From an uncultured Bacteroidota bacterium (GTDB taxonomy: Bacteria; Bacteroidota; Bacteroidia; Chitinophagales; Chitinophagaceae): a DNA stretch of 16,070 bases. Positions 1 to 8,178 of this stretch are shown piece by piece. The position numbers and the translations under genes are program-made. Location: contig CAIRSV010000262.1 in the NCBI GenBank assembly GCA_903881265.1, positions 1-16,070 of the forward strand. Reading direction: 5' to 3'. A model generated the notes under the pieces. That model saw nothing but the letters and a program-made list of their open reading frames with translations, did not search any database and had not been told where the DNA came from. The first letter of the stretch is position 1, and the number at the start of each line of letters is the position of its first letter.

Positions 1-2
1 CA

Positions 3-2819
3 CTCGAAGATTTCAATTCAACCTATCAAACGCTCAATATTCAACAACAACACGAAGTAGATGCGATACTAGGTCTTGAATCTGTCATTGCAACCGAAGG
101 CGCCGAACTCGAACAACAAAAGCTTGAACTCACCAAACGCGAAGAAGAACTTCACAACCTGCAAAAGGCGTTCAATGAATTGGTAAACCAACTCCGCAGT
201 CTAGAAAATGAGAAGAACCTCTCTTCACAGAAAATTCAACATCTGAATGAACTGATTAAGAATATTCAACAAGGAATCATCGAATCAACGAATCAAACAG
301 CTAATCTAAATAAAGCCACACAGGAATCCGAACAGAAGTTAGCCACCGAAGAAGATACACTAACAAAATTCAAGACACGACTCGAAGAACTCCGCACAGA
401 CCTTGATTCGAAGCGCAGTGTCTATGATGAACAAAAAGCCGAGGTTGATAAACTTCGCAACGAACATCAACAATTACAGATTCATCAGTTCGACGCCGAA
501 AAGAAAGTGGCTATCGCTGAAAATAATATCAACAACCAACAGCGTTCGATTACACAGTTGGAAGAAGAAAATAAGAATCGCCAAACTGAAATCGCCAAAC
601 AAGAATTCCAGAAAATGGAATTGGCCGAGACCGTCGTCAGTAAAAAATCGTCCCTGGAAGAGTTAATCCAAAAACAAGAAGAAGCCACCGAAAAATTGTT
701 GGCATCGCAAGCCGAACTAGAAGAATTACGTGTGAATTTGTTTGAAGAAAATCGCAAGGCCGATTCGAAGCAGAATGAATTTAACCTATTAAAGTCATTG
801 GTAGATAGTCTCGAAGGCTATCCCGACAGTATCAAATATTTGAATAAGAACGAGCAATGGTCGCATGATGCACAATTGCTTTCTGAGTTGCTGAATGTAA
901 AAGACGAATACCGAACTTGCATCGAAGGATATTTAGATAAATATTTAAATTACTATGTGGTCGACACACCTGAACATGCGCATCAGGCGATTGATCTACT
1001 AAAAAATAATAAAAAGGGTAAAGCTGGTTTCTTTATTTTGTCTGAGCTCGAAGCAAAATCAGCACTCGAAGAAATTCCAGCGAATAGTGTACGTGCGCTC
1101 GATGTGATCCAATGCGATTCGAAGTATGCACCTATCTATAAGTACCTCTTGCACAATGTTTGCATAGCCGACAGCCTATTGGTAAGCAATACAGGTAACG
1201 CTGTGATTTTACAAAAAGACGGCACAGGCTTCAAAACCAATAAACGTATCGTGGGAGGTTCGGTTGGCATCTTTGAAGGAAATAAAATTGGCCGAACGCA
1301 ACGATTAGAGAAACTGAATACAGAAATCCAGGGGTTAACAGCATCTGTTTCTTCGCTGAAACAAAAAATCACTGAAACACAAAATCTAATCGTCGGATTC
1401 AATCAGGCTGTAAAAGATGATCAAATCAAACGAACACGTGAAGAACTCAATAGAGCCGAAAACACGATGGCGCAACTCGAACATCGCGTTGAGAACTTCA
1501 ATGCGCAGATCGAACAATCCGTTGACCGTATCGCTCAATTGAACGAACAATTGGTTGTTACAAAAAATTCTATCGCTGATACACAGAAGTTGCATGTTGA
1601 GATGAAACAACAGATGACCTTCGCGTTTGACAACTTAAAACAAAGTCAGGAAAAATTTTCGACAGCCGAAGCTGAATACAATAAATCAAACGAAGAGTAT
1701 AATCAACATAATATCATCATTGCTCGTCAACAAAGTCGTATCAATGAGATCAATCACGAACGTGGTATACGCACACAGCAAATTGAAGACCTGAAAGTAA
1801 AAATCGTTTCAGGCGAGCAACAACTTGTGGAAACACAACTTCAACTCGAAGCCACCACACAGCTACTGAATTCATTTGAAGAGAAATTATATACCGCGTT
1901 GCAACAAAAAGAAAGCGGCGAAAAGGACCTCAATGAAAAAGATCAGGCGTTTTATAATTTCAGAAATCAACTCGCTGAAAAAGAAACAGCCCTGAATAAA
2001 AAGCGTCGTGAGAAAGAACAAAGTGAAGCCCAATTAACTAGCATCAAGGATAAGCTCACCGAAATGAAACTGCAATTGGCTTCTATGAAAGAACGACTGC
2101 ATGTTGAATTTAAAATCGATCTCGATGACGTATTAAAGCAACCACGGGAGGGTGAACAAGCGATAGAGGAACTAACCGCTGAAGTAGACAAACTAAAAAA
2201 ACGTATTGATAATCTGGGTGAAGTAAACCCAATGGCCGTTGAAGCGTATACCGAAATGAAAAGCCGTTACGATTTCATACAAGAACAGAAAGCCGATCTT
2301 ACAAATGCAAAAGACAGTTTGCTGAAGACCATCGAAGAAGTGGAAGCCACTGCCAATCAAAAATTCAAGGATACATTTGAAAAGGTCAAAGAAAATTTCA
2401 TTAATGTGTTCCATGCGTTATTTACACAAGATGATATGTGCGATATGAAATTGGTTGACCCAGATAACTTGGCTGATACAACAATCGAAATTTACGCTCA
2501 ACCAAAAGGAAAGAAACCGAGTACAATTACCCAGCTTTCGGGTGGAGAAAAAACCCTAACATCGGCTGCCTTCTTGTTTGCGATTTATCTCATCAAGCCT
2601 GCACCGTTCTGCGTATTGGATGAGGTTGATGCACCCTTGGATGACGCGAACGTGGGTAAATTCACAAAAATGATTCGTCAGTTTTCTGACAACTCGCAGT
2701 TCATCATTGTCACCCACAACAAGCAAACAATGGCTAGCGTTGATGTAATTTATGGTGTAACGATGCAAGAAGCCGGTGTGAGTAAACTTGTGCCTGTCGA
2801 TTTCAGAAGCTTGAACTAG
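3..2819 (+). CDS. smc: Chromosome segregation protein SMC (5'-truncated by window edge)
   Basis: SMC is the ATPase core of the bacterial condensin that organises and segregates the nucleoid. The frame is open from nt 3, so the gene begins upstream and 938 residues of an expected ~1,180 are visible. The N-terminal Walker A head and the first part of coil 1 are missing. In order there is Glu/Gln/Lys-rich coiled coil (to ~nt 790) and then the SMC hinge (~nt 795-1300), recognisable from LEGYPDSIKYL, a KAGFF strand and the glycine-rich KRIVGGSVGIFEGNKIGR segment. The returning coil (~nt 1310-2330) follows. The C-terminal head has the LSGGEKT signature (~nt 2535), Walker B CVLDEVDAPLDD (from nt 2610) and the H-loop VTHNK. 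These are the hallmarks of SMC rather than RecN or SbcC. The TTG at nt 180 is internal and not the real start. The next gene starts 5 nt after the TAG stop, so co-transcription is likely. Confidence 0.96.
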   Translation, partial: LEDFNSTYQTLNIQQQHEVDAILGLESVIATEGAELEQQKLELTKREEELHNLQKAFNELVNQLRSLENEKNLSSQKIQHLNELIKNIQQGIIESTNQTANLNKATQESEQKLATEEDTLTKFKTRLEELRTDLDSKRSVYDEQKAEVDKLRNEHQQLQIHQFDAEKKVAIAENNINNQQRSITQLEEENKNRQTEIAKQEFQKMELAETVVSKKSSLEELIQKQEEATEKLLASQAELEELRVNLFEENRKADSKQNEFNLLKSLVDSLEGYPDSIKYLNKNEQWSHDAQLLSELLNVKDEYRTCIEGYLDKYLNYYVVDTPEHAHQAIDLLKNNKKGKAGFFILSELEAKSALEEIPANSVRALDVIQCDSKYAPIYKYLLHNVCIADSLLVSNTGNAVILQKDGTGFKTNKRIVGGSVGIFEGNKIGRTQRLEKLNTEIQGLTASVSSLKQKITETQNLIVGFNQAVKDDQIKRTREELNRAENTMAQLEHRVENFNAQIEQSVDRIAQLNEQLVVTKNSIADTQKLHVEMKQQMTFAFDNLKQSQEKFSTAEAEYNKSNEEYNQHNIIIARQQSRINEINHERGIRTQQIEDLKVKIVSGEQQLVETQLQLEATTQLLNSFEEKLYTALQQKESGEKDLNEKDQAFYNFRNQLAEKETALNKKRREKEQSEAQLTSIKDKLTEMKLQLASMKERLHVEFKIDLDDVLKQPREGEQAIEELTAEVDKLKKRIDNLGEVNPMAVEAYTEMKSRYDFIQEQKADLTNAKDSLLKTIEEVEATANQKFKDTFEKVKENFINVFHALFTQDDMCDMKLVDPDNLADTTIEIYAQPKGKKPSTITQLSGGEKTLTSAAFLFAIYLIKPAPFCVLDEVDAPLDDANVGKFTKMIRQFSDNSQFIIVTHNKQTMASVDVIYGVTMQEAGVSKLVPVDFRSLN

Positions 2820-2824
2820 ATGAT

Positions 2825-3175
2825 ATGAATATTGAGCAAGTCAGAGACTTTGTACTTTCGTTAGAAGGCGTAGAAGAATCGTGTCCCTTCGGACCTTCCG
2901 TAGTGGTATATAAAACCAATGCTAAAATATTCTTGTTACTGCCGCTCGATACTGAAGATTTGCAATGTAATGTCAAATGCGACCCTGAAGAAGCCATTCA
3001 ACAGCGGCTTGCATATCCCGACTGCATTTTACCGGGCTACCATATGAATAAGAAACATTGGAACACCTTGATTATCGACGGTCGTTTATCAGACAGTAAA
3101 GTGAAGCAATTCATCACAGATTCATATCATCTAATAAAAATAAAAAACACGCGGAAGAGATCGACTATCGATTGA
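2825..3175 (+). CDS. MmcQ/YjbR family DNA-binding-fold protein
   Basis: A 116-residue protein with the MmcQ/YjbR (CyaY-like fold) signature. The N-terminal part reads IEQVRDFVLSLEGVEESCPFG, followed by two hydrophobic strands (~26-40), the VKCDPEEA segment (~50-57) and the diagnostic GYHMNKKHWNT motif (71-81). The length is normal for the family. The family is annotated as double-wing DNA-binding from structure, but no cellular role is firmly established and none is claimed here. The ATG lies 5 nt after the smc stop, and an earlier ATG at 2820 hits a stop after two codons, so 2825 is the start. The last ~12 residues (KIKNTRKRSTID) are basic and lie beyond the usual domain end. It is probably translated from the smc transcript. 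Confidence 0.88.
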   Translation: MNIEQVRDFVLSLEGVEESCPFGPSVVVYKTNAKIFLLLPLDTEDLQCNVKCDPEEAIQQRLAYPDCILPGYHMNKKHWNTLIIDGRLSDSKVKQFITDSYHLIKIKNTRKRSTID

Positions 3176-3222
3176 TCTTGACCTCATTCAATTTCATTCT
3201 TCTTAGCTGAAAACAAATTTCT

Positions 3223-3230
3223 TATATTTG
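3223..3230 (+). promoter_or_regulatory. Bacteroidota -7 promoter box TATATTTG
   Basis: This is a perfect match to the TAnnTTTG -7 consensus of Bacteroidota primary-sigma promoters. The consensus places transcription start about 4 nt after the box, so the message would begin only ~3 nt before the DUF1415 ATG at 3237 and be essentially leaderless. No good TTTG -33 element is seen at the usual 19-nt spacing. The box also shows that an upstream in-frame TTG at 3228 lies inside the promoter and is not the start. Confidence 0.6.
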
Positions 3231-3236
3231 ATTTTA

Positions 3237-3779
3237 ATGGATCAGGAAAAAATCATTGAACAAACAAAAAAATGGGTAGCTGATGTAGTCATAGGCTGTA
3301 ACTTTTGTCCCTTCGCATCCAAGGTAGTCAAAGAAAATAAAGTCCGTTATCGGGTTGAAAAATGTGAGACGATCGCTGCGAGCCTCGACATCTTGTTAGA
3401 AGAATATCTCATACTAGATACAGATGATGACATTGAAACAACGATGCTGATTCTTCCTGAAACCTTCCATGAATTCTCATTTTACCTAAAGCTTGTGCAA
3501 TTGGTCGACAAGCAGCTTCGCAAACAGCAATATGAAGGTGTGTATCAGGTGGCAAGTTTTCACCCCGATTATTGTTTTGCTGGCGAGCCGGCATCGGATG
3601 CTGCTAATTTTACAAATCGTTCGCCCTACCCGATGTTACATATCATTCGTGAAGCTAGCATTGATAAAGCGCTGCAACATTACCCTAACCCCGAAGGAAT
3701 TCCCGACAGGAATATGCATTTTGCGAGAGAGAAAGGTGCTGCGTATATGTCTATGTTGCGTGAGGCCTGCTTAGGATAA
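3237..3779 (+). CDS. DUF1415 domain-containing protein
   Basis: A 180-residue soluble protein of the DUF1415 family, whose function is unknown. Family hallmarks are the N-terminal TKKWVADVVIGCNFCPFA block, a central hydrophobic segment with ETTMLILPE, the ASFHPDYCFAGEPASDAANFTNRSPYPMLHIIRE block and the C-terminal IPDRNMHFAREKGA. The first block has a CxxC pair (Cys21, Cys24), and another Cys lies in HPDYCFAG. With the invariant His/Asp these could bind a metal or form a disulfide, but that is speculation. The ATG at 3237 is preferred over an in-frame TTG three codons upstream because the latter lies inside the -7 promoter box. The gene converges with rpsT across a shared terminator and starts 61 nt after the upstream gene. 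Confidence 0.9.
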   Translation: MDQEKIIEQTKKWVADVVIGCNFCPFASKVVKENKVRYRVEKCETIAASLDILLEEYLILDTDDDIETTMLILPETFHEFSFYLKLVQLVDKQLRKQQYEGVYQVASFHPDYCFAGEPASDAANFTNRSPYPMLHIIREASIDKALQHYPNPEGIPDRNMHFAREKGAAYMSMLREACLG

Positions 3780-3795
3780 ACGACATGGTGGACAT

Positions 3796-3828
3796 AAAAA
3801 AATCCCCCGATAACTCGGAGGACTTTTC
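3796..3828. terminator. Bidirectional intrinsic terminator between the DUF1415 gene and rpsT
   Basis: TCCCCCGA (3803-3810) pairs with TCGGAGGA (3815-3822) around a TAAC loop. The 8-bp stem has a single C-A mismatch. It is preceded by a run of A (3796-3802) and followed by CTTTTC, so it can act on both strands. Its position between two convergent genes fits that role. Confidence 0.75.
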
Positions 3829-3847
3829 ACATATTTTCAATCGTACA

Positions 3848-4231
3848 CTATTCGTTTTCTGATGTTGTCGCTTCAGCTGCTTCAGCTTTTGACGCTGCTG
3901 TTTTTTTAGCGGCTGCTTTGTTTGCATTTGTTTTCTTTGTTGGAGCCTTGCGAACTTTCACAGGCGCTTCAACGGCTGTTGCTAATGCATTAATCTTCTT
4001 AGCCATCGCTGATTTCAAATTAGCTGCTTTGTTCGCATGAATGATATTGCGCTTCGCTAATTTATCCAACATTGCTTCCACTTTCTTCAACTTGTCTTTA
4101 GCTTCACCTTCAGAAGTCAAGGCTACTAGGTCACGCATTGCGTTACGGGTAGTTTTACCATGATATCGGTTACGCTCTCTGCGTTTGTTAGCTTGTCGGG
4201 TATCTTTTTTGGTCGCTTTATGATTAGCCAT
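3848..4231 (-). CDS. rpsT: 30S ribosomal protein S20 with long Lys/Ala-rich C-terminal tail
   Basis: S20 binds 16S rRNA early in assembly of the small ribosomal subunit. The N-terminus MANHKATKKDTRQANKRR, the RNRYHGKTTRNAMRDL helix and the KRNIIHANKAANLKSAMAKKINAL C-terminal helix (residues ~59-83) are typical. S20 is usually ~84-90 residues, but this protein has 127. Residues ~87-127 form a low-complexity tail rich in Lys, Ala and Thr that ends acidic (EAAEATTSENE). The tail is in frame with no sign of a frameshift and resembles the disordered basic tails found on some ribosomal and nucleoid proteins. The ATG is preceded by a TACATTTG promoter box with a leader of about 15 nt. The gene is monocistronic, diverges from sucA and ends at the shared terminator. 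Confidence 0.94.
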   Translation of the reverse strand: MANHKATKKDTRQANKRRERNRYHGKTTRNAMRDLVALTSEGEAKDKLKKVEAMLDKLAKRNIIHANKAANLKSAMAKKINALATAVEAPVKVRKAPTKKTNANKAAAKKTAASKAEAAEATTSENE

Positions 4232-4249
4232 CTTTTAAATTTAAGTGTG

Positions 4250-4257
4250 CAAATGTA
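4250..4257 (-). promoter_or_regulatory. -7 promoter box TACATTTG for rpsT
   Basis: Read on the minus strand this is TACATTTG, a full match to TAnnTTTG, lying 18 nt upstream of the rpsT ATG. Transcription would start near 4246 and give a leader of ~15 nt. That is too short for a structured autoregulatory leader, unlike the longer rpsT leader known in enterobacteria. Confidence 0.6.
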
Positions 4258-4520
4258 ACAACAAATTCCAAAAAATCTATTTTCTTTTCTAAATAATAAT
4301 GAAATTTCCTGAAATTAAGGCCCATCTTGTTATACAGCCTGCATAAAGGAGGCAATCGGCCTGTTGTGCATAGCAAATAAACGAAAAAAAATAAGATTTA
4401 TTAGGACAAAAACACGGTCAAAAACAATAATGCTTTATTTTAGCCACTTTTCAGAACTATTTTCTGAAACCACTTCTTTTCGGTCTCAACTGGCCGAAGA
4501 AAATTTAAAATAAATTGTCG

Positions 4521-7301
4521 ATGAAGGATTATTCATTTGTAACTAGTGCACATCCGGGATATGTGGAGGAATTGTATAAGGATTTTGTAAAAGACCCTTC
4601 GAGTGTAGACCCAGAATTTAAAAAGTTCTTTGAAGGCTACGATTATGCTGTAGCCAATGCGGATGCTCCCAAGACCGAAAAAACGGTTGACACAACCGAG
4701 AAACAAAAAGCACCGCAGCCTACGGCTGATTCATCAACCGACATGAATAAGGAATTCGGCGTTTATCAATTAATCAGAGCGTATCGTAAACGCGGACATT
4801 TGGTGAGTAATACCAATCCTGTTCGTCCACGAAAAGACCGACAAGCAAATCTTGAACTTGACCATTTCGGATTGAGCAGCGCAGACCTAGATACACATTT
4901 TAAAGCACCTCACTATTTCGGCTGGGGCGCATTGACATTGCGCGAATTAGTGGCTTTCCTACAAAAGGTGTATACATCAAAAGTAGGTATTGAATACACC
5001 TATATCAATAACGAAACCATCAGCGACTGGGTGGAGGCCGAATTTGAAAAGATGATGACAAGCGAACTGCCCCTTGTCAAAAAGAAGCGCATCCTTGAAA
5101 AATTAAATCAGGGTGTCATCTTCGAGAAATTTTTGCATACCAAATTCATCGGACAAAAACGCTTTTCCCTTGAAGGTGGCGAAAGCACGATCGCCGCATT
5201 AGATGCTATCATTACCGAAGCTGCCGAGCAAGATGTACAAGAAGTTGTAATGGGTATGGCGCATAGAGGCCGATTAAATATCTTGGCTAATATTCTACAA
5301 AAAACATACGAACAAATCTTTACAGAGTTTCAAGGCAATGTGCCATCTGACTCAACAATGGGGAGCGGTGATGTCAAATACCATTTAGGTTTTAGAAGTG
5401 ATGTTCATACCCTGAATAATAAAAAAATAAACCTGCAATTGACACCGAACCCTTCGCATCTCGAGGCGGTAAATCCCTTAGTGGAAGGTTTCGCACGTTC
5501 AAAAGCCGACACCTTATATGAAAGCGATTACGATAAAATACTTCCTATACTAATTCATGGTGATGCCTCTATCGCTGGTCAGGGTATCGTATACGAACTG
5601 TTGCAAATGAGTGCGCTTAAAGGATACGAAACCGGCGGCACCATTCACTTTGTAATCAATAACCAAATCGGCTTTACCACCGATTTTGATGATGCCCGCA
5701 GCACTGATTATTGTACGAGTATCGCAAGTATGGTGCAAGCTCCTGTGTTTCATGTCAATGGCGATGACCCTGAAGCGGTGGTGAAGGTGTCTGAACTAGC
5801 ACTGCGCTTCCGTCAGAAATTTAACCGTGATGTGTTTATTGATATGGTCTGCTATCGCAAACACGGACATAATGAAGGTGATGATCCTAAATTTACACAA
5901 CCTGAATTATATGCGTTGATTGACAAACAGTTGAATCCGCGCGAAGTGTATGTCAAAGAACTAGAGCAGCGTGGTGAGGTAAACTCCGCGTTATCCAAAG
6001 AAATGGAGAAGGAATTCTGGGCTGATTTACAAGACCGGCTCGACGAAGTGAAGCAAAAACCACTCCCTTATACCCGTCAAGAACCCGAATTGGCTTGGCA
6101 GAAACTAAAACGAAACGCAGGAGTCGATGAGTTTCTTTCTTCGCCAATCACTGCCATCGATCGACCTCTTTTCGAACACGTCTTTGACGCCCTGATGAAA
6201 ATGCCTGAGGGGTTCACGCCTTTAAAAAAAGTACAGAAGTTGATCGATGAAAAAGTGAGACTTCTGAAAGATAATGATTTAGTTGATTGGGCCACAGGTG
6301 AATTACTTGCCTACGGAAGTCTGTTAGCCCAAGGCCGCGATGTGCGTATGAGTGGACAGGATGTTGAACGAGGCACATTCTCTCACCGACATGCTGTTAT
6401 CTATGATGAAAATAAAAACATCCCGCATAATAGGTTGAGCCTCATTGATGACAATCAAGGACAATTCAGAATTTTCAATTCGCTGTTAAGTGAATATGCC
6501 GTGCTTGGATTTGAATATGGCTATGCGATGGCTAATCCTTCAACCCTTGTGATTTGGGAAGCGCAATTCGGCGATTTCTCCAACGGCGCTCAAACTATGA
6601 TAGATCAGTTTTTGGCTAGCGCGGAAACCAAATGGGGCAAACAAAACGGTATGGTTCTATTGCTCCCGCATGGCTATGAAGGGCAAGGGCCAGAGCACTC
6701 AAGCGCCCGTATGGAACGCTTCTTACAACTTTGCGCCGAAAGCAATATGATCATCACCAATTGCACAACGGCTGCCAATTTCTTTCATGCCTTGCGCCGT
6801 CAATTGACCTTTGATTTCAGAAAACCAATGATCAACTTTTCGCCTAAAGCAAACCTTCGCTTGGCTAAAGCTTTCAGCAAGGTTGATGAATTCACAAACG
6901 GAGGATTCAAGGAAGTCATCGATGATAGTTTGGTAACAGACGCTAAAGCAGTCAAACGTGTCTTGCTTTGTACTGGAAAAATCTACTACGATTTACTTGA
7001 ATATAAAGAGGCGAATAACCGAAGTGATATCGCCATCGTGCGACTTGAACAAATTCATCCACTGCCGATGAATCAGTTGATGGACCTCTACCAAAGCAAG
7101 TATAAGAGCGCTCAATGGATATGGGTGCAAGAAGAACCACGTAATATGGGTGCTGCCAGTTTCCTTAAAATGAACATCGATGAACAAACAATGAAACTAG
7201 GGTATCTCACACGGATGGCAAGTGCCTCAACCGCTACCGGTTATGCTAAGAAACACGCCGAAGAGCAGAAGGCATTGGTGGAAGGGGCGTTCAGTTTGTA
7301 A
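4521..7301 (+). CDS. sucA: 2-oxoglutarate dehydrogenase E1 component (thiamine diphosphate-dependent)
   Basis: E1o decarboxylates 2-oxoglutarate on thiamine diphosphate and passes the succinyl group to lipoyl-E2 in the TCA cycle. The 926-residue length is close to the ~933 of E. coli SucA. In order there is the N-terminal helix PGYVEELYKDFVKDP (2-oxoglutarate dehydrogenase N-terminal domain), a low-complexity Pro/Thr/Lys linker (~50-75), GMAHRGRLN (~245), the ThDP/Mg-binding NGDDPEAV (~413), GHNEGDDP (~449), SGQDVERGTFSHRHAV (~610) and NFSPKANLRLAKA in the C-terminal transketolase-like domain. The ATG at 4521 is chosen over a TTG two codons upstream. The only promoter-like element seen is an imperfect -7 box, TATTTTAG at 4436-4443. 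No E2 gene (sucB/odhB) follows. The next DNA downstream is the repeat-bounded higBA island. Confidence 0.96.
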   Translation: MKDYSFVTSAHPGYVEELYKDFVKDPSSVDPEFKKFFEGYDYAVANADAPKTEKTVDTTEKQKAPQPTADSSTDMNKEFGVYQLIRAYRKRGHLVSNTNPVRPRKDRQANLELDHFGLSSADLDTHFKAPHYFGWGALTLRELVAFLQKVYTSKVGIEYTYINNETISDWVEAEFEKMMTSELPLVKKKRILEKLNQGVIFEKFLHTKFIGQKRFSLEGGESTIAALDAIITEAAEQDVQEVVMGMAHRGRLNILANILQKTYEQIFTEFQGNVPSDSTMGSGDVKYHLGFRSDVHTLNNKKINLQLTPNPSHLEAVNPLVEGFARSKADTLYESDYDKILPILIHGDASIAGQGIVYELLQMSALKGYETGGTIHFVINNQIGFTTDFDDARSTDYCTSIASMVQAPVFHVNGDDPEAVVKVSELALRFRQKFNRDVFIDMVCYRKHGHNEGDDPKFTQPELYALIDKQLNPREVYVKELEQRGEVNSALSKEMEKEFWADLQDRLDEVKQKPLPYTRQEPELAWQKLKRNAGVDEFLSSPITAIDRPLFEHVFDALMKMPEGFTPLKKVQKLIDEKVRLLKDNDLVDWATGELLAYGSLLAQGRDVRMSGQDVERGTFSHRHAVIYDENKNIPHNRLSLIDDNQGQFRIFNSLLSEYAVLGFEYGYAMANPSTLVIWEAQFGDFSNGAQTMIDQFLASAETKWGKQNGMVLLLPHGYEGQGPEHSSARMERFLQLCAESNMIITNCTTAANFFHALRRQLTFDFRKPMINFSPKANLRLAKAFSKVDEFTNGGFKEVIDDSLVTDAKAVKRVLLCTGKIYYDLLEYKEANNRSDIAIVRLEQIHPLPMNQLMDLYQSKYKSAQWIWVQEEPRNMGAASFLKMNIDEQTMKLGYLTRMASASTATGYAKKHAEEQKALVEGAFSL

Positions 7302-7317
7302 ACCGGGTTTGTTTTTT
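7300..7317 (+). terminator. Weak intrinsic terminator candidate after sucA
   Basis: AAAC-CGG-GTTT forms a 4-bp stem overlapping the sucA stop codon and is followed directly by GTTTTTT. The stem is short, so it may be weak or may not function. Confidence 0.3.
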
Positions 7318-7373
7318 ACTGAATTAGGCTCATGTGTAAATCCATTTTGCTGCGTAGGGCAGAAGATCTTCCT

Positions 7374-7413
7374 TCCAAACTAACATTGGTCACTTTTTTA
7401 CTAACCGCTGTCC
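7374..7413 (+). repeat. Left copy of ~40-bp imperfect direct repeat bounding the higBA island
   Basis: This copy runs from TCCAAACTAACATTGG through CACTTTTTTACTAAC to GCTGTCC. It aligns in the same orientation with 8556-8596 at roughly 80% identity. The blocks TCCAAA, ACATTGGT, CACTTTT, ACTAA, CTGT and CC appear in the same order, separated by single-base differences and small indels. It begins 72 nt after the sucA stop. It contains no ORF or promoter box that would explain the similarity. Confidence 0.65.
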
Positions 7414-7816
7414 ATTTGTAAGCTAATAAGAATAAACTTTTTCCTAACTGCTGTTACTAATTTGCATGCAACCGCAGGCAAAAAAGTAAAAGGAGAATAT
7501 TGAGATTAAGAATCTCAGATATTAAAAGAAAAGTTAAATAGAGCCTGCTGATTAAGTCAAGAACAAGTTATATACAAGCCATCAAAAAGAAGCTGTATTG
7601 TTATACTGCGATTTGCAGATGGCGAAGTAGATAGCTTGTCATTGGCTAGCTTAAAAACGCTATAATAAATGTAGGGCCTGCATCATGAATTCGAAGAATA
7701 CCTTGCACTAGAAATTAAATGTATCCAATGATACTATGCAATGGGATTGAATGTTAGCGTTAATCAGCAAGCCCTAAATAGCCTCATTTTCGATTGCTTG
7801 TTGACCGCGTTAGTGC
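7414..7816. other. Non-coding stretch, possibly decayed gene remnant
   Basis: This stretch of about 400 nt lies between the left direct repeat and the end of higA. No frame stays open for a useful length. Short stretches look protein-like but are cut by stops: one plus-strand frame reads LSQEQVIYKPSKRSC then VILRFADGEVDSLSLASLKTL (~7551-7663), and another reads HEFEEYLALEIKCIQ (~7683-7730). I do not recognise a family. No tRNA, promoter box or terminator is evident. The small palindrome at 7501-7517 is listed separately. Confidence 0.4.
7501..7517. repeat. Perfect 7-bp inverted repeat
   Basis: TGAGATT and AATCTCA flank an AAG loop. Outer ATAT tetrads (7497-7500 and 7519-7522) could extend the pairing past a one-base bulge. 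No T-run follows, so it is not a typical terminator. Its role is unknown. Confidence 0.4.
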
Positions 7817-8173
7817 CTAATATGATTGTATTAAAACATCAGTTGGGATCTTTAATATGTCATGCAATTGACGAATCATTTCAAGAGTAAGTTTTCGTTT
7901 CTTATTTAAGATTTCACTCGCACGGCTTTTTAAACCAACAATATTTGCCAAATCACTTTGACTATAACCCATTTGTTCCATTCTAAACTTTATTGCTTCA
8001 ATTGGATCAGGAAGTCCAATTGGAAAATGTTCATTTTCGTATTGCTCAATTAATATTCCTAACACCTCAAGTTCGTCACCATTGACAGAGCCAGGTTCTG
8101 AATCAAATATAACTTCAAGTCGCTTGAGAGCCTTAGTATAATCCTTCTCTGATTTTATTGGTTTTATTTCCAT
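7817..8173 (-). CDS. higA: HigA-type antitoxin, XRE-family helix-turn-helix
   Basis: A 118-residue antitoxin predicted to neutralise the toxin encoded just upstream and to bind the operon promoter. The N-terminal ~55 residues are acidic and helical (KALKRLEVIFDSEPGSVNGDELEVL), as in the HigA/COG5499 family. The C-terminal part (~60-115) is an XRE helix-turn-helix: AIKFRMEQMGYSQSDLANIVGLKSRASEILNKKRKLTLEMIRQL, ending ILKIPTDVLI. The ATG at 8173 lies only 5 nt after the toxin stop, giving a toxin-first order characteristic of higBA rather than the usual antitoxin-first layout. The TAG at 7817-7819 faces the non-coding stretch. Both genes are more AT-rich than sucA or the membrane-protein genes around them, which suggests acquisition. 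Confidence 0.9.
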   Translation of the reverse strand: MEIKPIKSEKDYTKALKRLEVIFDSEPGSVNGDELEVLGILIEQYENEHFPIGLPDPIEAIKFRMEQMGYSQSDLANIVGLKSRASEILNKKRKLTLEMIRQLHDILKIPTDVLIQSY

Positions 8174-8178
8174 TGTTT

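Noticed and set aside
180..182. TTG at 180 as the start of smc
   Set aside because: The same frame is open to the left edge of the window with typical SMC coiled-coil sequence, so the gene begins upstream.
3160..3186. Imperfect inverted sequence (AGATC...GATCT) after the MmcQ-family gene as a terminator
   Set aside because: Only about 5 bp pair over a long loop, and no proper T-run follows.
4232..4520. tRNA or other structured RNA in the rpsT-sucA gap
   Set aside because: No cloverleaf or stable stem set could be drawn. The region is AT-rich promoter DNA.
7371..7373. GAAGATCTTC palindrome near 7362-7371 as an operator
   Set aside because: It is a short 10-bp palindrome with no promoter nearby, best explained by chance.
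7501..7517. TGAGATT/AATCTCA inverted repeat as the sucA terminator
   Set aside because: It is 200 nt from the sucA stop, has no T-run after it, and is AT-rich.
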